Of a DNA stretch of 6,929 bases, positions 1 to 5,654 are shown one piece after another. Both the position numbers and the translations under genes were made by a program. Each line of letters begins with the position of its first letter. The stretch's first letter is position 1. The DNA lies in NCBI GenBank assembly GCA_001803705.1, contig MHDY01000152.1:1-6929 (forward strand), given 5' to 3'. The notes under the pieces were generated by a model that was given only the letters and a program-made list of their open reading frames with translations, was not told where the DNA came from and searched no databases. The stretch comes from Nitrospirae bacterium GWC2_56_14 (lineage in GTDB: Bacteria; Nitrospirota; UBA9217).

Positions 1-447
1 CTCAAAGACCCCTCGTTCCTGCTCGGGCACGCTTCCCAACGGGTTGACGACCTGTGCCAGCGGCTCGATGGCGCTCTCGTCAGAAATCTTGCGCGGCAGC
101 GAAACAGACTGCTGTCCCTGCAGACCCACTTTCGCTTGACCAATCCGGCGGTCCAGGTGGAACGCGCTCGGGAACTGGTCCTGTCGCTGTCAGCCCGCGG
201 CGAAAAAGCGATCCTGCTCACTATCGAGCGGAGCAGGGAGCGGAGCTGCGTCAATGCCGCAAAGCTACAGGCGCTTTCCCCCCTGAGGACGCTGGCTCGC
301 GGCTATTCCATAGCCACGCTTCAAGACGGCTCCGTCGTCACCGATGCTGCCCGGATTAAAGCAGCCGACCGGATCGGCGTGCGGTTCTCCAAGGGAGGCG
401 CCCGCTGCCTCGTGGAAGAGGTATGGGGGGAAAATGAGCCATCCTGA
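1..447 (+). CDS. xseA: Exodeoxyribonuclease VII large subunit, C-terminal part (5' end outside window)
   Basis: An open frame runs from the first base to a TGA at 445-447 and encodes the last 148 residues. The segment LSPLRTLARGYSIA, followed by a short beta-rich tail (DGSVVTDAARIKAADRIGVRF), is the hallmark end of XseA. The preceding residues (RVDDLCQRLDGAL, then an Arg- and Glu-rich stretch) match the long helical, coiled-coil region of the exonuclease VII large-subunit domain. XseA pairs with several XseB chains in the cytoplasm. The complex degrades single-stranded DNA from both ends into oligonucleotides during repair and recombination. The catalytic and OB-fold nucleic-acid-binding parts would lie upstream and cannot be judged. 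The small-subunit gene follows after 118 bp. That gap carries its own promoter, so xseA may be transcribed partly separately from xseB. Identification is firm despite truncation. Confidence 0.93.
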   Translation, partial: LKDPSFLLGHASQRVDDLCQRLDGALVRNLARQRNRLLSLQTHFRLTNPAVQVERARELVLSLSARGEKAILLTIERSRERSCVNAAKLQALSPLRTLARGYSIATLQDGSVVTDAARIKAADRIGVRFSKGGARCLVEEVWGENEPS

Positions 448-505
448 CGGGGCGCCGCGCCGCTCCCGATACCCGGCACCGTCCTGAACCGTTCCCCCGC
501 AATCC

Positions 506-533
506 TTGACTGACCGGGGGTATCCTGTATAAT
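506..533 (+). promoter_or_regulatory. Sigma70-type promoter for the xseB-ispA-dxs operon
   Basis: TTGACT (506-511, five of six matches to the -35 consensus) is separated by 16 bp from a perfect TATAAT (528-533). Transcription would start near 540, leaving a leader of about 26 nt before the xseB start at 566. The leader contains GGAGA (552-556) nine bases upstream of the ATG. The site lies in the 118-bp gap after xseA, where no gene is found. It is the only clear promoter before a run of five closely packed genes, so it probably drives all of them. The hexamers and spacing are seen directly; activity is inferred. Confidence 0.72.
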
Positions 534-565
534 GCACCTCACCTCCCGTATGGAGAATCTGATAT

Positions 566-796
566 ATGGCTGTAGACAAGTTCGAGAATGCGCTGAAAAA
601 GCTGGAAGACGTTGTACGGCGGCTCGAGGAGGGGGATCTTTCCCTTGAAGACTCCCTGAAAGCGTTCGAGGAGGGGGTGAAGCACGCCGCCTTCTGCACC
701 TCCAAGCTGGATGAGGCGGAAAAGAAGGTAGAACTGCTTCTGAAGCAAAAAAGCGGCAGTTTCATCAGGGAAGATTTCCGCCTCGACGACGCCTAG
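566..796 (+). CDS. xseB: Exodeoxyribonuclease VII small subunit
   Basis: This 76-residue protein has the family's usual length. It shows the diagnostic pattern FENALKKLEDVVRRLEEGDL, then SLEDSLKAFEEGVK, then a second helix (KLDEAEKKVELLL). XseB is a small helical hairpin that multimerises on the coiled coil of XseA to form exonuclease VII, which removes single-stranded DNA in the cytoplasm. The start at 566 is supported by GGAGA at 552-556. No earlier in-frame start with a ribosome site is evident. It is the first gene after the promoter at 506-533 and is followed 34 bp later by ispA. Linkage of xseB to ispA and dxs is widespread in bacteria and probably reflects co-transcription rather than shared function. 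Confidence 0.95.
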   Translation: MAVDKFENALKKLEDVVRRLEEGDLSLEDSLKAFEEGVKHAAFCTSKLDEAEKKVELLLKQKSGSFIREDFRLDDA

Positions 797-830
797 CATT
801 TTTCCCATCCCACCTTTGACAGGACGAGAT

Positions 831-1724
831 ATGGACCTGAAGCAGTATCTGAAGGAGCGGTGTCAGCTTGTGGACGCGGCACTGGACCGCTATCTGCCCC
901 GGGAAGACGAGTTGCCGGTCAGTCTTCACAAAGCCATGCGGTACTCCGTCTTCGCCGGCGGGAAAAGGGTGAGGCCGATCCTGATGCTCGCTGCCAGTGA
1001 AACAGTGGGAGGAAGTGTCAACCAGGCGCTTCCCGCTGCGTGCGCCATGGAGATGATACATACCTACTCCCTCGTTCACGACGATCTGCCGGCAATGGAC
1101 GATGACGACTTCCGCCGGGGCAACCCGACCAACCATAAGGTATTCGGCGAGGCGGTCGCGATTCTTGCCGGAGATGCCCTGCTGACCCAGGCGTTCGTCC
1201 TGCTCAGCAACGCCGAAAATCTGTCGCTCGTTTCACCGGAACAGTTGCTGGCGGTTGTTCAGGAAATCAGCAGGTGCGCCGGTTCCCACGGGATGGTCGG
1301 GGGGCAGGTGGTGGACATGGAGAGCGAAGGAAGTCGGGAGATCGACCTTGCCACTGTCCAGTACATCCATACCCACAAGACTGGCGCGCTTATCAAGGCA
1401 TCAGTGAAGGCAGGGGCCATTCTCGGCGGTGCCGACGAGGTTTCACTCGCCGCGCTTACTTCCTATGGGGAGGCGGTCGGTCTCGCCTTCCAGATAGCCG
1501 ACGATATTCTCGATATCGAAGGCACCACGGAACAGCTGGGTAAAGATGCGGGGAGCGACCAGGCACGCGGCAAAGCGACCTATCCCGCCATAATGGGACT
1601 CTCTGAATCGAAACGGCGCGCCAACGAACTTGTGGGCATGGCGCTGCAATTCCTTGCCCGGTTCGATGAAAAGGCGGAACCGCTGCGGGAGATAGCGCGG
1701 TATATCGTCGCCAGGCAGTCGTAA
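831..1724 (+). CDS. ispA: Farnesyl diphosphate synthase (short-chain trans-prenyltransferase)
   Basis: The 297-residue product condenses DMAPP or GPP with IPP, most likely to give farnesyl diphosphate (C15) for quinone side chains, undecaprenyl phosphate and hopanoids. The first aspartate-rich motif is DDLPAMD at residues 84-90, with the two-residue insertion typical of bacterial enzymes. The second is DDILD at residues 224-228, followed by the usual LGKDAGSDQARGKATYP segment. GGKRVRP (43-49) forms the substrate-binding region. Tyr79 lies five residues before the first motif, as in E. coli IspA. In this family an aromatic residue there limits chain length, which favours C15, though some geranylgeranyl synthases look similar. 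I chose the ATG at 831 because AGGA (821-824) sits six bases before it. An in-frame TTG at 816 would add only MTGRD and has no ribosome site. The stop is 17 bp from dxs. Confidence 0.93.
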   Translation: MDLKQYLKERCQLVDAALDRYLPREDELPVSLHKAMRYSVFAGGKRVRPILMLAASETVGGSVNQALPAACAMEMIHTYSLVHDDLPAMDDDDFRRGNPTNHKVFGEAVAILAGDALLTQAFVLLSNAENLSLVSPEQLLAVVQEISRCAGSHGMVGGQVVDMESEGSREIDLATVQYIHTHKTGALIKASVKAGAILGGADEVSLAALTSYGEAVGLAFQIADDILDIEGTTEQLGKDAGSDQARGKATYPAIMGLSESKRRANELVGMALQFLARFDEKAEPLREIARYIVARQS

Positions 1725-1741
1725 GTGCGCCAAGAGCGATT

Positions 1742-3706
1742 ATGATCGAATCAACGTCTAACATCCTGTCTACCGTCAACTCCCCCGACGATATCAAGGG
1801 GCTTTCACTCAGGGATATGGCCCAACTGGCCGCCGAGCTGCGCGAGCTGATCATTGCCACCTGCGCCGCCAATGGTGGCCATCTGGCGCCGAGCCTCGGC
1901 GTTGTAGAGCTGACCCTCGCGCTGCATCGCGTTTTCAATTCCCCCCTCGACAAGATCGTCTGGGATGTGGGGCACCAGGCGTACGCCCACAAGATCATCA
2001 CCGGACGCAAAGACACCTTCCCCTCGCTCCGCACGTTTGGCGGCATCAGCGGTTTTCCGAAAAGAGCGGAATCTCCCCACGACAGCTTTGATGTGGGGCA
2101 CTCGTCCACCTCCATTTCGGCTGCCCTCGGCATGGCTGTCGGGCGCGACCTCAATGGAGACAGGAACAAAGTGATTGCGGTGATCGGGGATGGCTCCATG
2201 ACAGGCGGCATCGCCTACGAAGGGCTCAACCACGCTGGGCACCTGAACAAGGACCTGGTGGTCATCCTCAACGACAACGAAATGTCCATCGCAGAAAATG
2301 TGGGTGCCCTGTCGAACTTCCTGAGCCGGTCCATTACCAGCGAATTCGTCCATAAAATCAAGAAGGACCTGGAAAGCTTTCTGGAGGGCCTCGATGTCAT
2401 CGGCCGGGGCGTGCTGAAGGTCGCCAAGAGGGCGGAAGAGTCGTTGAAGGGGCTGTTCACGCCAGGAATGCTGTTCGAGGCGTTCGGGTTCGAGTACATC
2501 GGCCCGATCGACGGCCACAATATCGAACTTCTGGTGAAGACGTTGGAGAACGTGAAACGTTTCGACGATGCCGTCCTCATTCATGTGCTCACCAAAAAAG
2601 GCAAAGGGTACGGGCCAGCCGAGGATAACCCGTCCCTGTTCCACGGCGTCGGTCCTTTCGATGCGGCTACGGGCAAAGTCATCAAGGGGAAGGGTGGACC
2701 TGCTTCCTACACTGCCGTCTTCGGCGAGACCATGAAGAAGATTGCCGCCGAGGATGAAAGCGTGGTGGGGATAACCGCCGCCATGCCTGACGGAACCGGC
2801 TTGAGCGGTTTTTCCAAGGAATACCCGGACCGGTTCTTCGATGTGGGGATTGCCGAACAGCACGGGGTCACCTTTGCGGCCGGTCTGGCAGCGGCGGGGC
2901 TGCGTCCCGTCTTCGCCGTATACTCCTCATTTCTGCAGCGGGCATACGACCAGGTTTTCCACGATGTGTGCCTGCAGAACCTGCCCGTCACCTTTGCCAT
3001 AGATCGCGCCGGAGTGGTGGGGAGCGACGGGCCGACTCATCACGGAATGTTCGATCTGTCGTTTCTGCGCCCTCTGCCCAATATTACCCTGATGGCGCCG
3101 AAAGACGAAAACGAGCTGCAGCACATGCTGTTCACTGCGGTCATGCATGACGGCCCTGCGGCCGTACGGTATCCCCGCGGGAACGGGTATGGCGTGCCGC
3201 TCGATCAGGCGCTGGCTGCAATCCCGCTCGGGACGGCGGAGGTTGTGAAAGAGGGGAGCGACGGCGCAATTTTTGCCGTGGGAACAATGGTCAATCCTGC
3301 CATCGAGGCGGCACGACTGCTGGCCGGGGAAGGGATCGACCTGTCTGTCGTCAATGCCAGGTTCATTAAGCCGATAGACCGGAACCTCATTGCCCGGGAG
3401 GCGCGACGCACCGGCTTCCTGATCACGGTCGAAGAAAACACCGTGCAGGGCGGGTTCGGCTCGGCACTGCTCGAAGCATTGGAAGAAGACTCTCTTATGG
3501 ACGTTACCGTGCTCCGCCTCGGTTTTCCCGATACCTTCATCCCGCAGGGGGAGCAGGCTGATCTTCGTGCTGAATATGGACTCGACGCTGCAGGAATTGC
3601 CCGGTCCATTCGAAAGGCGGCAGCCGCGGAACGGACATCGCAACCTCGAAAGGTTGGCGACGGCGGCACAGTGGAAACAGCCATGCCCATCCAGCCGGTG
3701 GTATAG
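1742..3706 (+). CDS. dxs: 1-deoxy-D-xylulose-5-phosphate synthase
   Basis: This thiamine-diphosphate enzyme joins pyruvate and glyceraldehyde 3-phosphate to make DXP, the entry step of the MEP isoprenoid pathway and a precursor of thiamine and pyridoxal. Visible marks: His47 in NGGHLAPSLG; DVGHQAYAHKIITGR; the ThDP/Mg signature GDGSMTGG (149-156) reaching Asn179 in LNDNEMSI; the pyrimidine-domain motif DVGIAEQHGVTFAAG with Glu372 and His374; DRAGVVGSDGPTHHG; and a C-terminal transketolase domain with VEENTVQGGFGSA. At 654 residues it is somewhat longer than the usual 620-640. The extra part is a roughly 28-residue polar tail (about 627-654) after the normal end of the fold. The ribosome site before the ATG is weak (AAGAG near 1732-1736), so translation is probably coupled to ispA, whose stop is 17 bp upstream. 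A J-domain gene begins 6 bp after the stop. Confidence 0.97.
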   Translation: MIESTSNILSTVNSPDDIKGLSLRDMAQLAAELRELIIATCAANGGHLAPSLGVVELTLALHRVFNSPLDKIVWDVGHQAYAHKIITGRKDTFPSLRTFGGISGFPKRAESPHDSFDVGHSSTSISAALGMAVGRDLNGDRNKVIAVIGDGSMTGGIAYEGLNHAGHLNKDLVVILNDNEMSIAENVGALSNFLSRSITSEFVHKIKKDLESFLEGLDVIGRGVLKVAKRAEESLKGLFTPGMLFEAFGFEYIGPIDGHNIELLVKTLENVKRFDDAVLIHVLTKKGKGYGPAEDNPSLFHGVGPFDAATGKVIKGKGGPASYTAVFGETMKKIAAEDESVVGITAAMPDGTGLSGFSKEYPDRFFDVGIAEQHGVTFAAGLAAAGLRPVFAVYSSFLQRAYDQVFHDVCLQNLPVTFAIDRAGVVGSDGPTHHGMFDLSFLRPLPNITLMAPKDENELQHMLFTAVMHDGPAAVRYPRGNGYGVPLDQALAAIPLGTAEVVKEGSDGAIFAVGTMVNPAIEAARLLAGEGIDLSVVNARFIKPIDRNLIAREARRTGFLITVEENTVQGGFGSALLEALEEDSLMDVTVLRLGFPDTFIPQGEQADLRAEYGLDAAGIARSIRKAAAAERTSQPRKVGDGGTVETAMPIQPVV

Positions 3707-3712
3707 TTCCAC

Positions 3713-4003
3713 ATGACCTATCATGATCTGCAGCAGGCCCTTGCTATCCTGAATCTGACCGACAGGATCACCATGCGCGAAATTAAGGAAAAGCACCGGG
3801 CGCTCGTCAAGCAGCACCATCCCGATGCCGGAGGAACTGAGGATCACGCTCAGATAACGCGCATCAACGCCGCCTACGCCATCCTTCTCTCCTACGTCAC
3901 CCACTATCGTTTTTCCTTTTCCGAAGCCGAATTCTACGAACAGAACCCCGAGGAACGGCTGCGCTGCCAGTTTTCAGACCCGCTCTGGGGGGAGAATCGA
4001 TAG
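3713..4003 (+). CDS. Stand-alone J-domain (DnaJ-like) protein
   Basis: This 96-residue protein is almost entirely a J domain. Helix II is EIKEKHRALVKQ (about 23-34), the invariant loop HPD is at residues 36-38, and helix III is ITRINAAYAILLSY. J domains stimulate the ATPase of an Hsp70 (DnaK) partner through the HPD loop. There is no glycine/phenylalanine linker, zinc-finger or substrate-binding domain, so it is a minimal class C (type III) J protein and not DnaJ itself. The tail after the J domain (residues about 68-96, rich in aromatic and acidic residues and ending DPLWGENR) may confer specificity. Its role is unknown. The start is 6 bp after the dxs stop, with a weak GGTGGT (3697-3702) inside dxs, which suggests translational coupling. 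The next gene begins 2 bp after its stop, so it is embedded in the operon. Confidence 0.85.
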   Translation: MTYHDLQQALAILNLTDRITMREIKEKHRALVKQHHPDAGGTEDHAQITRINAAYAILLSYVTHYRFSFSEAEFYEQNPEERLRCQFSDPLWGENR

Positions 4004-4005
4004 AT

Positions 4006-5271
4006 ATGCCTGGTATGGGACCGCGCTTCTTGCTTCTAGCCGGCATCGCCTGCTTTCTTTTTGTGGGGGCAATCCCGACTGCGGCGAACGATCCCTTCCT
4101 CCTGAATGATTACGCCCTCGAACTCCTGAAAAAACAGGAATACGAAAAAGCGCTGGAGCATTTTCAGAAGGCGTTCAACATGTTCCCCTACAACGCCACC
4201 CTGAAGAGGAATCTGGCAGAGGCATATTCATACGTCGGAAAGCGACAGCTGGAACGGAACGCATATGATGAGGCTGCCGACACATTCGACCATGCGCGGG
4301 AGCTGTTTCCTGACGAAGGGAAATACGGGGTGATGCGCGGCATTGCCCTCTATTCCGCGAAAAATTACGATGCGGCACTGTTCGAACTTGAACGGGCCCG
4401 GCATCTTGGCGAGGAAACGGTCGAAACACTTTTTTTCCTCGGACGAATCCATTACGATACCGGTAACCTCCCTGGTGCACTGGAAGTGTGGGGAAAGGCA
4501 CAGACAATCGACCCGTCCAACCGGCGCGTCGCGGATCAGCTGGAAAAAGCGCGCCGGGAATCGAAGGTCGAGGGGGGGATGGACAGGGGATACAGCTCGC
4601 GTTTCAGCATCTCCCACGACGTGGAGACCAGGCCCGATCTTGCGGACGATATTCTGGAAGTCCTTGAGGAGGCCTACAACCGGGTAGGTTCGGACCTGTC
4701 CCATTTCCCGTCCGCCCGGATTCCGGTGATTCTGTACACCCGCAAGGATTACCGGTCAGTCACCAACAGTCCCGGCTGGTCCGCAGGACTTTACGACGGG
4801 AAAATCAGGTTGCCGGTCGGTGGGGCGACGGAAGTGAGTCCGCTCCTGAAAGCCGTGCTGTATCATGAGTATACCCATGTTGTGGTGCACGAGCTGACTG
4901 CCGGACACTGCCCGACCTGGCTGAACGAGGGCCTTGCGGAATTGGAGGAGAGAAAGGTTCGGGAATCGCCCTCGTCGGAGTTGACACAGGCGGCGAGACA
5001 GAATGGGTTCATTCCCTTCGGAAGACTGGAAGGTAGTTTCTCCGGTTTTACCGCCCAGGAAGCGGTACTGGCGTATCAACAGAGTTTCAGCCTCGTTGAC
5101 TACATGATTTCTGCCTACGGGTGGTACAAAGTCAGAGATGTTCTCGTCAACCTTGGGAAGGGGATGAATATCGGTCCCGCGATGGGTGCCGCGCTGCACG
5201 ATTTCGGGCTCGATTATGTTGCCGTCGTGGAAGAGTGGCGGAGTTTCGTCCAGAAGAAGTTCGGTAGATGA
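4006..5271 (+). CDS. Secreted TPR-repeat protein with a peptidase MA-like HExxH metallopeptidase domain
   Basis: The 421-residue protein starts with a hydrophobic segment (residues 7-27, FLLLAGIACFLFVGAIPTAA) that looks like a signal peptide, with cleavage likely near Ala27. Cys16 lies inside the hydrophobic core without a proper lipobox, so a lipoprotein is unlikely. Residues about 32-172 form four TPR-like repeats, for example EYEKALEHFQKAFNMFPYN and GNLPGALEVWGKAQTIDPSN. The C-terminal half resembles the peptidase MA (gluzincin) group. It has HEYTH at 287-291 (zinc ligands His287 and His291, catalytic Glu288), then WLNEGLAE at 305-312, where Glu308 is the likely third ligand. The active-site set is intact, so a periplasmic or envelope peptidase is plausible; its substrate is unknown. 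The ATG at 4006 is preceded by a G-rich ribosome site (3987-3994). An in-frame ATG at 4015 is a less well-spaced alternative. It is the last gene of the operon. Confidence 0.85.
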   Translation: MPGMGPRFLLLAGIACFLFVGAIPTAANDPFLLNDYALELLKKQEYEKALEHFQKAFNMFPYNATLKRNLAEAYSYVGKRQLERNAYDEAADTFDHARELFPDEGKYGVMRGIALYSAKNYDAALFELERARHLGEETVETLFFLGRIHYDTGNLPGALEVWGKAQTIDPSNRRVADQLEKARRESKVEGGMDRGYSSRFSISHDVETRPDLADDILEVLEEAYNRVGSDLSHFPSARIPVILYTRKDYRSVTNSPGWSAGLYDGKIRLPVGGATEVSPLLKAVLYHEYTHVVVHELTAGHCPTWLNEGLAELEERKVRESPSSELTQAARQNGFIPFGRLEGSFSGFTAQEAVLAYQQSFSLVDYMISAYGWYKVRDVLVNLGKGMNIGPAMGAALHDFGLDYVAVVEEWRSFVQKKFGR

Positions 5272-5280
5272 CGACAAAGC

Positions 5281-5337
5281 GGTGAGTCCCCCCATACCCC
5301 TCCCGCAGGGGGTATTGGCGCTAACTTAGTACTCACA
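5281..5337 (+). repeat. Nested inverted repeat after the operon, possible structured 3' end
   Basis: An outer pair GTGAGT (5282-5287) and ACTCAC (5331-5336) encloses an inner perfect 7-bp pair ATACCCC (5294-5300) and GGGGTAT (5309-5315), whose loop is eight bases. The structure begins 10 bp past the stop of the TPR-peptidase gene. No T tract follows the 3' arm, so it is not a standard Rho-independent terminator. It could stabilise or mark the processed end of the operon mRNA, or pause RNA polymerase. The pairing is seen directly; the role is inferred. Confidence 0.5.
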
Positions 5338-5347
5338 GGAAACCTAA

Positions 5348-5471
5348 ATTCAACGCGAAGACACAAAGGTGATACTGCAAGTCGCAAAAAAACCCGTCGG
5401 TTTAAATGCAAACATTGATACATCAGATTTCTCTGTGCCTTGATTCTATCCCTTGCGACTTTGTGTTGAAA
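5348..5471. repeat. MITE-like element, about 124 bp, with imperfect 22-bp terminal inverted repeats
   Basis: The left end (5348-5369, containing TTCAACGCGAAGACACAAAG) and the right end (5450-5471, containing CTTGCGACTTTGTGTTGAA) are inverted copies matching at about 15 of 22 positions. The outermost six bases match perfectly (TTCAAC/GTTGAA). A second, internal pair is exact: AAGTCGCAA at 5379-5387 and TTGCGACTT at 5453-5461, so the right arm can pair with either of two left partners. A small AAACC-CGTC-GGTTT hairpin lies at 5390-5403. No reading frame or transposase is inside. The ends resemble the 'AACGCAAAGACGCAAAG' type of intergenic repeat that I recall as common in Geobacter and related genomes, but copy number cannot be tested here. 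The symmetry is seen directly; mobility is inferred. Confidence 0.55.
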
Positions 5472-5475
5472 TCTT

Positions 5476-5497
5476 TTGGGGTCTTTTCATTCCCCAA
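5476..5497. repeat. Small inverted repeat TTGGGG / CCCCAA
   Basis: A perfect 6-bp inverted pair (5476-5481 and 5492-5497) spans a 10-base loop directly beyond the right end of the inverted-repeat element. Neither strand shows a T tract after the stem, so it is not a clear terminator. It could be part of the neighbouring element or chance symmetry. Confidence 0.3.
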
Positions 5498-5593
5498 TAA
5501 AGTGAGCGGATATGCCCGCAGGGGGCAGGGGCGCATTTTCCAATCTCAGTCCTCTGGTTCGCAGGGGTGAAATGCACGGCTCGAAATATTCTG

Positions 5594-5622
5594 TTGACAC
5601 TTCAGCTGTTCTCATTTATAAA
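5594..5622 (+). promoter_or_regulatory. Sigma70-type promoter for the Rrf2 regulator gene
   Basis: A perfect -35 hexamer TTGACA (5594-5599) and TATAAA (5617-5622, five of six matches) are separated by the ideal 17 bp. Transcription would start near 5629-5631, giving a leader of only about 25 nt. A 19-bp palindrome begins immediately after the -10 hexamer and covers the start point, so a strong promoter appears to be paired with steric repression. Read-through into cydA is likely because the gap after the regulator gene has no terminator. Confidence 0.75.
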
Positions 5623-5641
5623 TAGGACCAAATTGATCCTA
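5623..5641 (+). promoter_or_regulatory. 19-bp palindromic operator overlapping the Rrf2 promoter start region
   Basis: TAGGACCAAATTGATCCTA is a palindrome about A5632 with a single mismatched pair (C5628 against A5636). It abuts the -10 hexamer at 5617-5622, includes the expected transcription start, and ends at the ribosome site (AAAGG, 5641-5645). Rrf2-family proteins bind dyad sites of about this size as dimers, so this is the natural candidate operator for the protein encoded just downstream. It would act as an autorepression site and could also control cydA by read-through. The palindrome is seen directly; the binder is inferred. Confidence 0.7.
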
Positions 5642-5654
5642 AAGGTTCCTTTGT

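Larger units (their letters stand above)
5272..5654 (+). other. 383-bp non-coding region between the TPR-peptidase gene and the Rrf2 gene
   Basis: No convincing coding frame is present on either strand. From left to right it holds a nested inverted-repeat structure (5281-5337), a repeat element with inverted ends (5348-5471), and a TTGGGG/CCCCAA stem (5476-5481 with 5492-5497). Next is a G-rich stretch with a small hairpin (TGCCC/GGGCA, 5513-5526) ending in a short T run at 5536-5539, which at best is a weak terminator. The last part is the promoter and operator of the Rrf2 gene (5594-5641). It is visibly more AT-rich than the genes around it. No canonical intrinsic terminator (strong GC stem followed directly by a long T tract) is seen for the upstream operon. 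Confidence 0.7.

Noticed and set aside
54..359. Second + strand frame inside the xseA end
   Set aside because: The overlapping frame carries the XseA signature LSPLRTLARGYSIA; this one is an Arg- and Ser-rich shadow.
816..830. TTG start for ispA five codons upstream
   Set aside because: The TTG has no ribosome site. AGGA at 821-824 is ideally placed for the ATG at 831.
1805..2863. Long open frame on the minus strand (about 350 codons) opposite dxs
   Set aside because: It lies wholly within dxs, which has unmistakable catalytic motifs on the + strand. Composition and residue pattern are those of an antisense shadow in GC-rich DNA, with no recognisable domain.
2927..3904. Minus-strand open frame of about 325 codons across the dxs end and the J-domain gene
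   Set aside because: It overlaps two well-supported + strand genes, shows no family motifs, and has no ribosome site of note.
4045..4056. Lipoprotein signal at Cys16 of the TPR-peptidase
   Set aside because: The residues before the cysteine (GIA) do not fit the lipobox and the hydrophobic core continues past it; ordinary signal-peptidase cleavage near Ala27 fits better.
5512..5539. Intrinsic terminator ending in TTTT
   Set aside because: Only a 5-bp stem (TGCCC/GGGCA), which is not adjacent to the T run; a longer fold needs bulges. Too weak to annotate on its own.
5533..5576. NsrR-like half sites (GCATTTTC at 5533-5540 and GAAATGC at 5569-5575)
   Set aside because: The halves are about 28 bp apart rather than one base apart and lack the rest of the consensus. 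The palindrome at 5623-5641 is a far better operator candidate.
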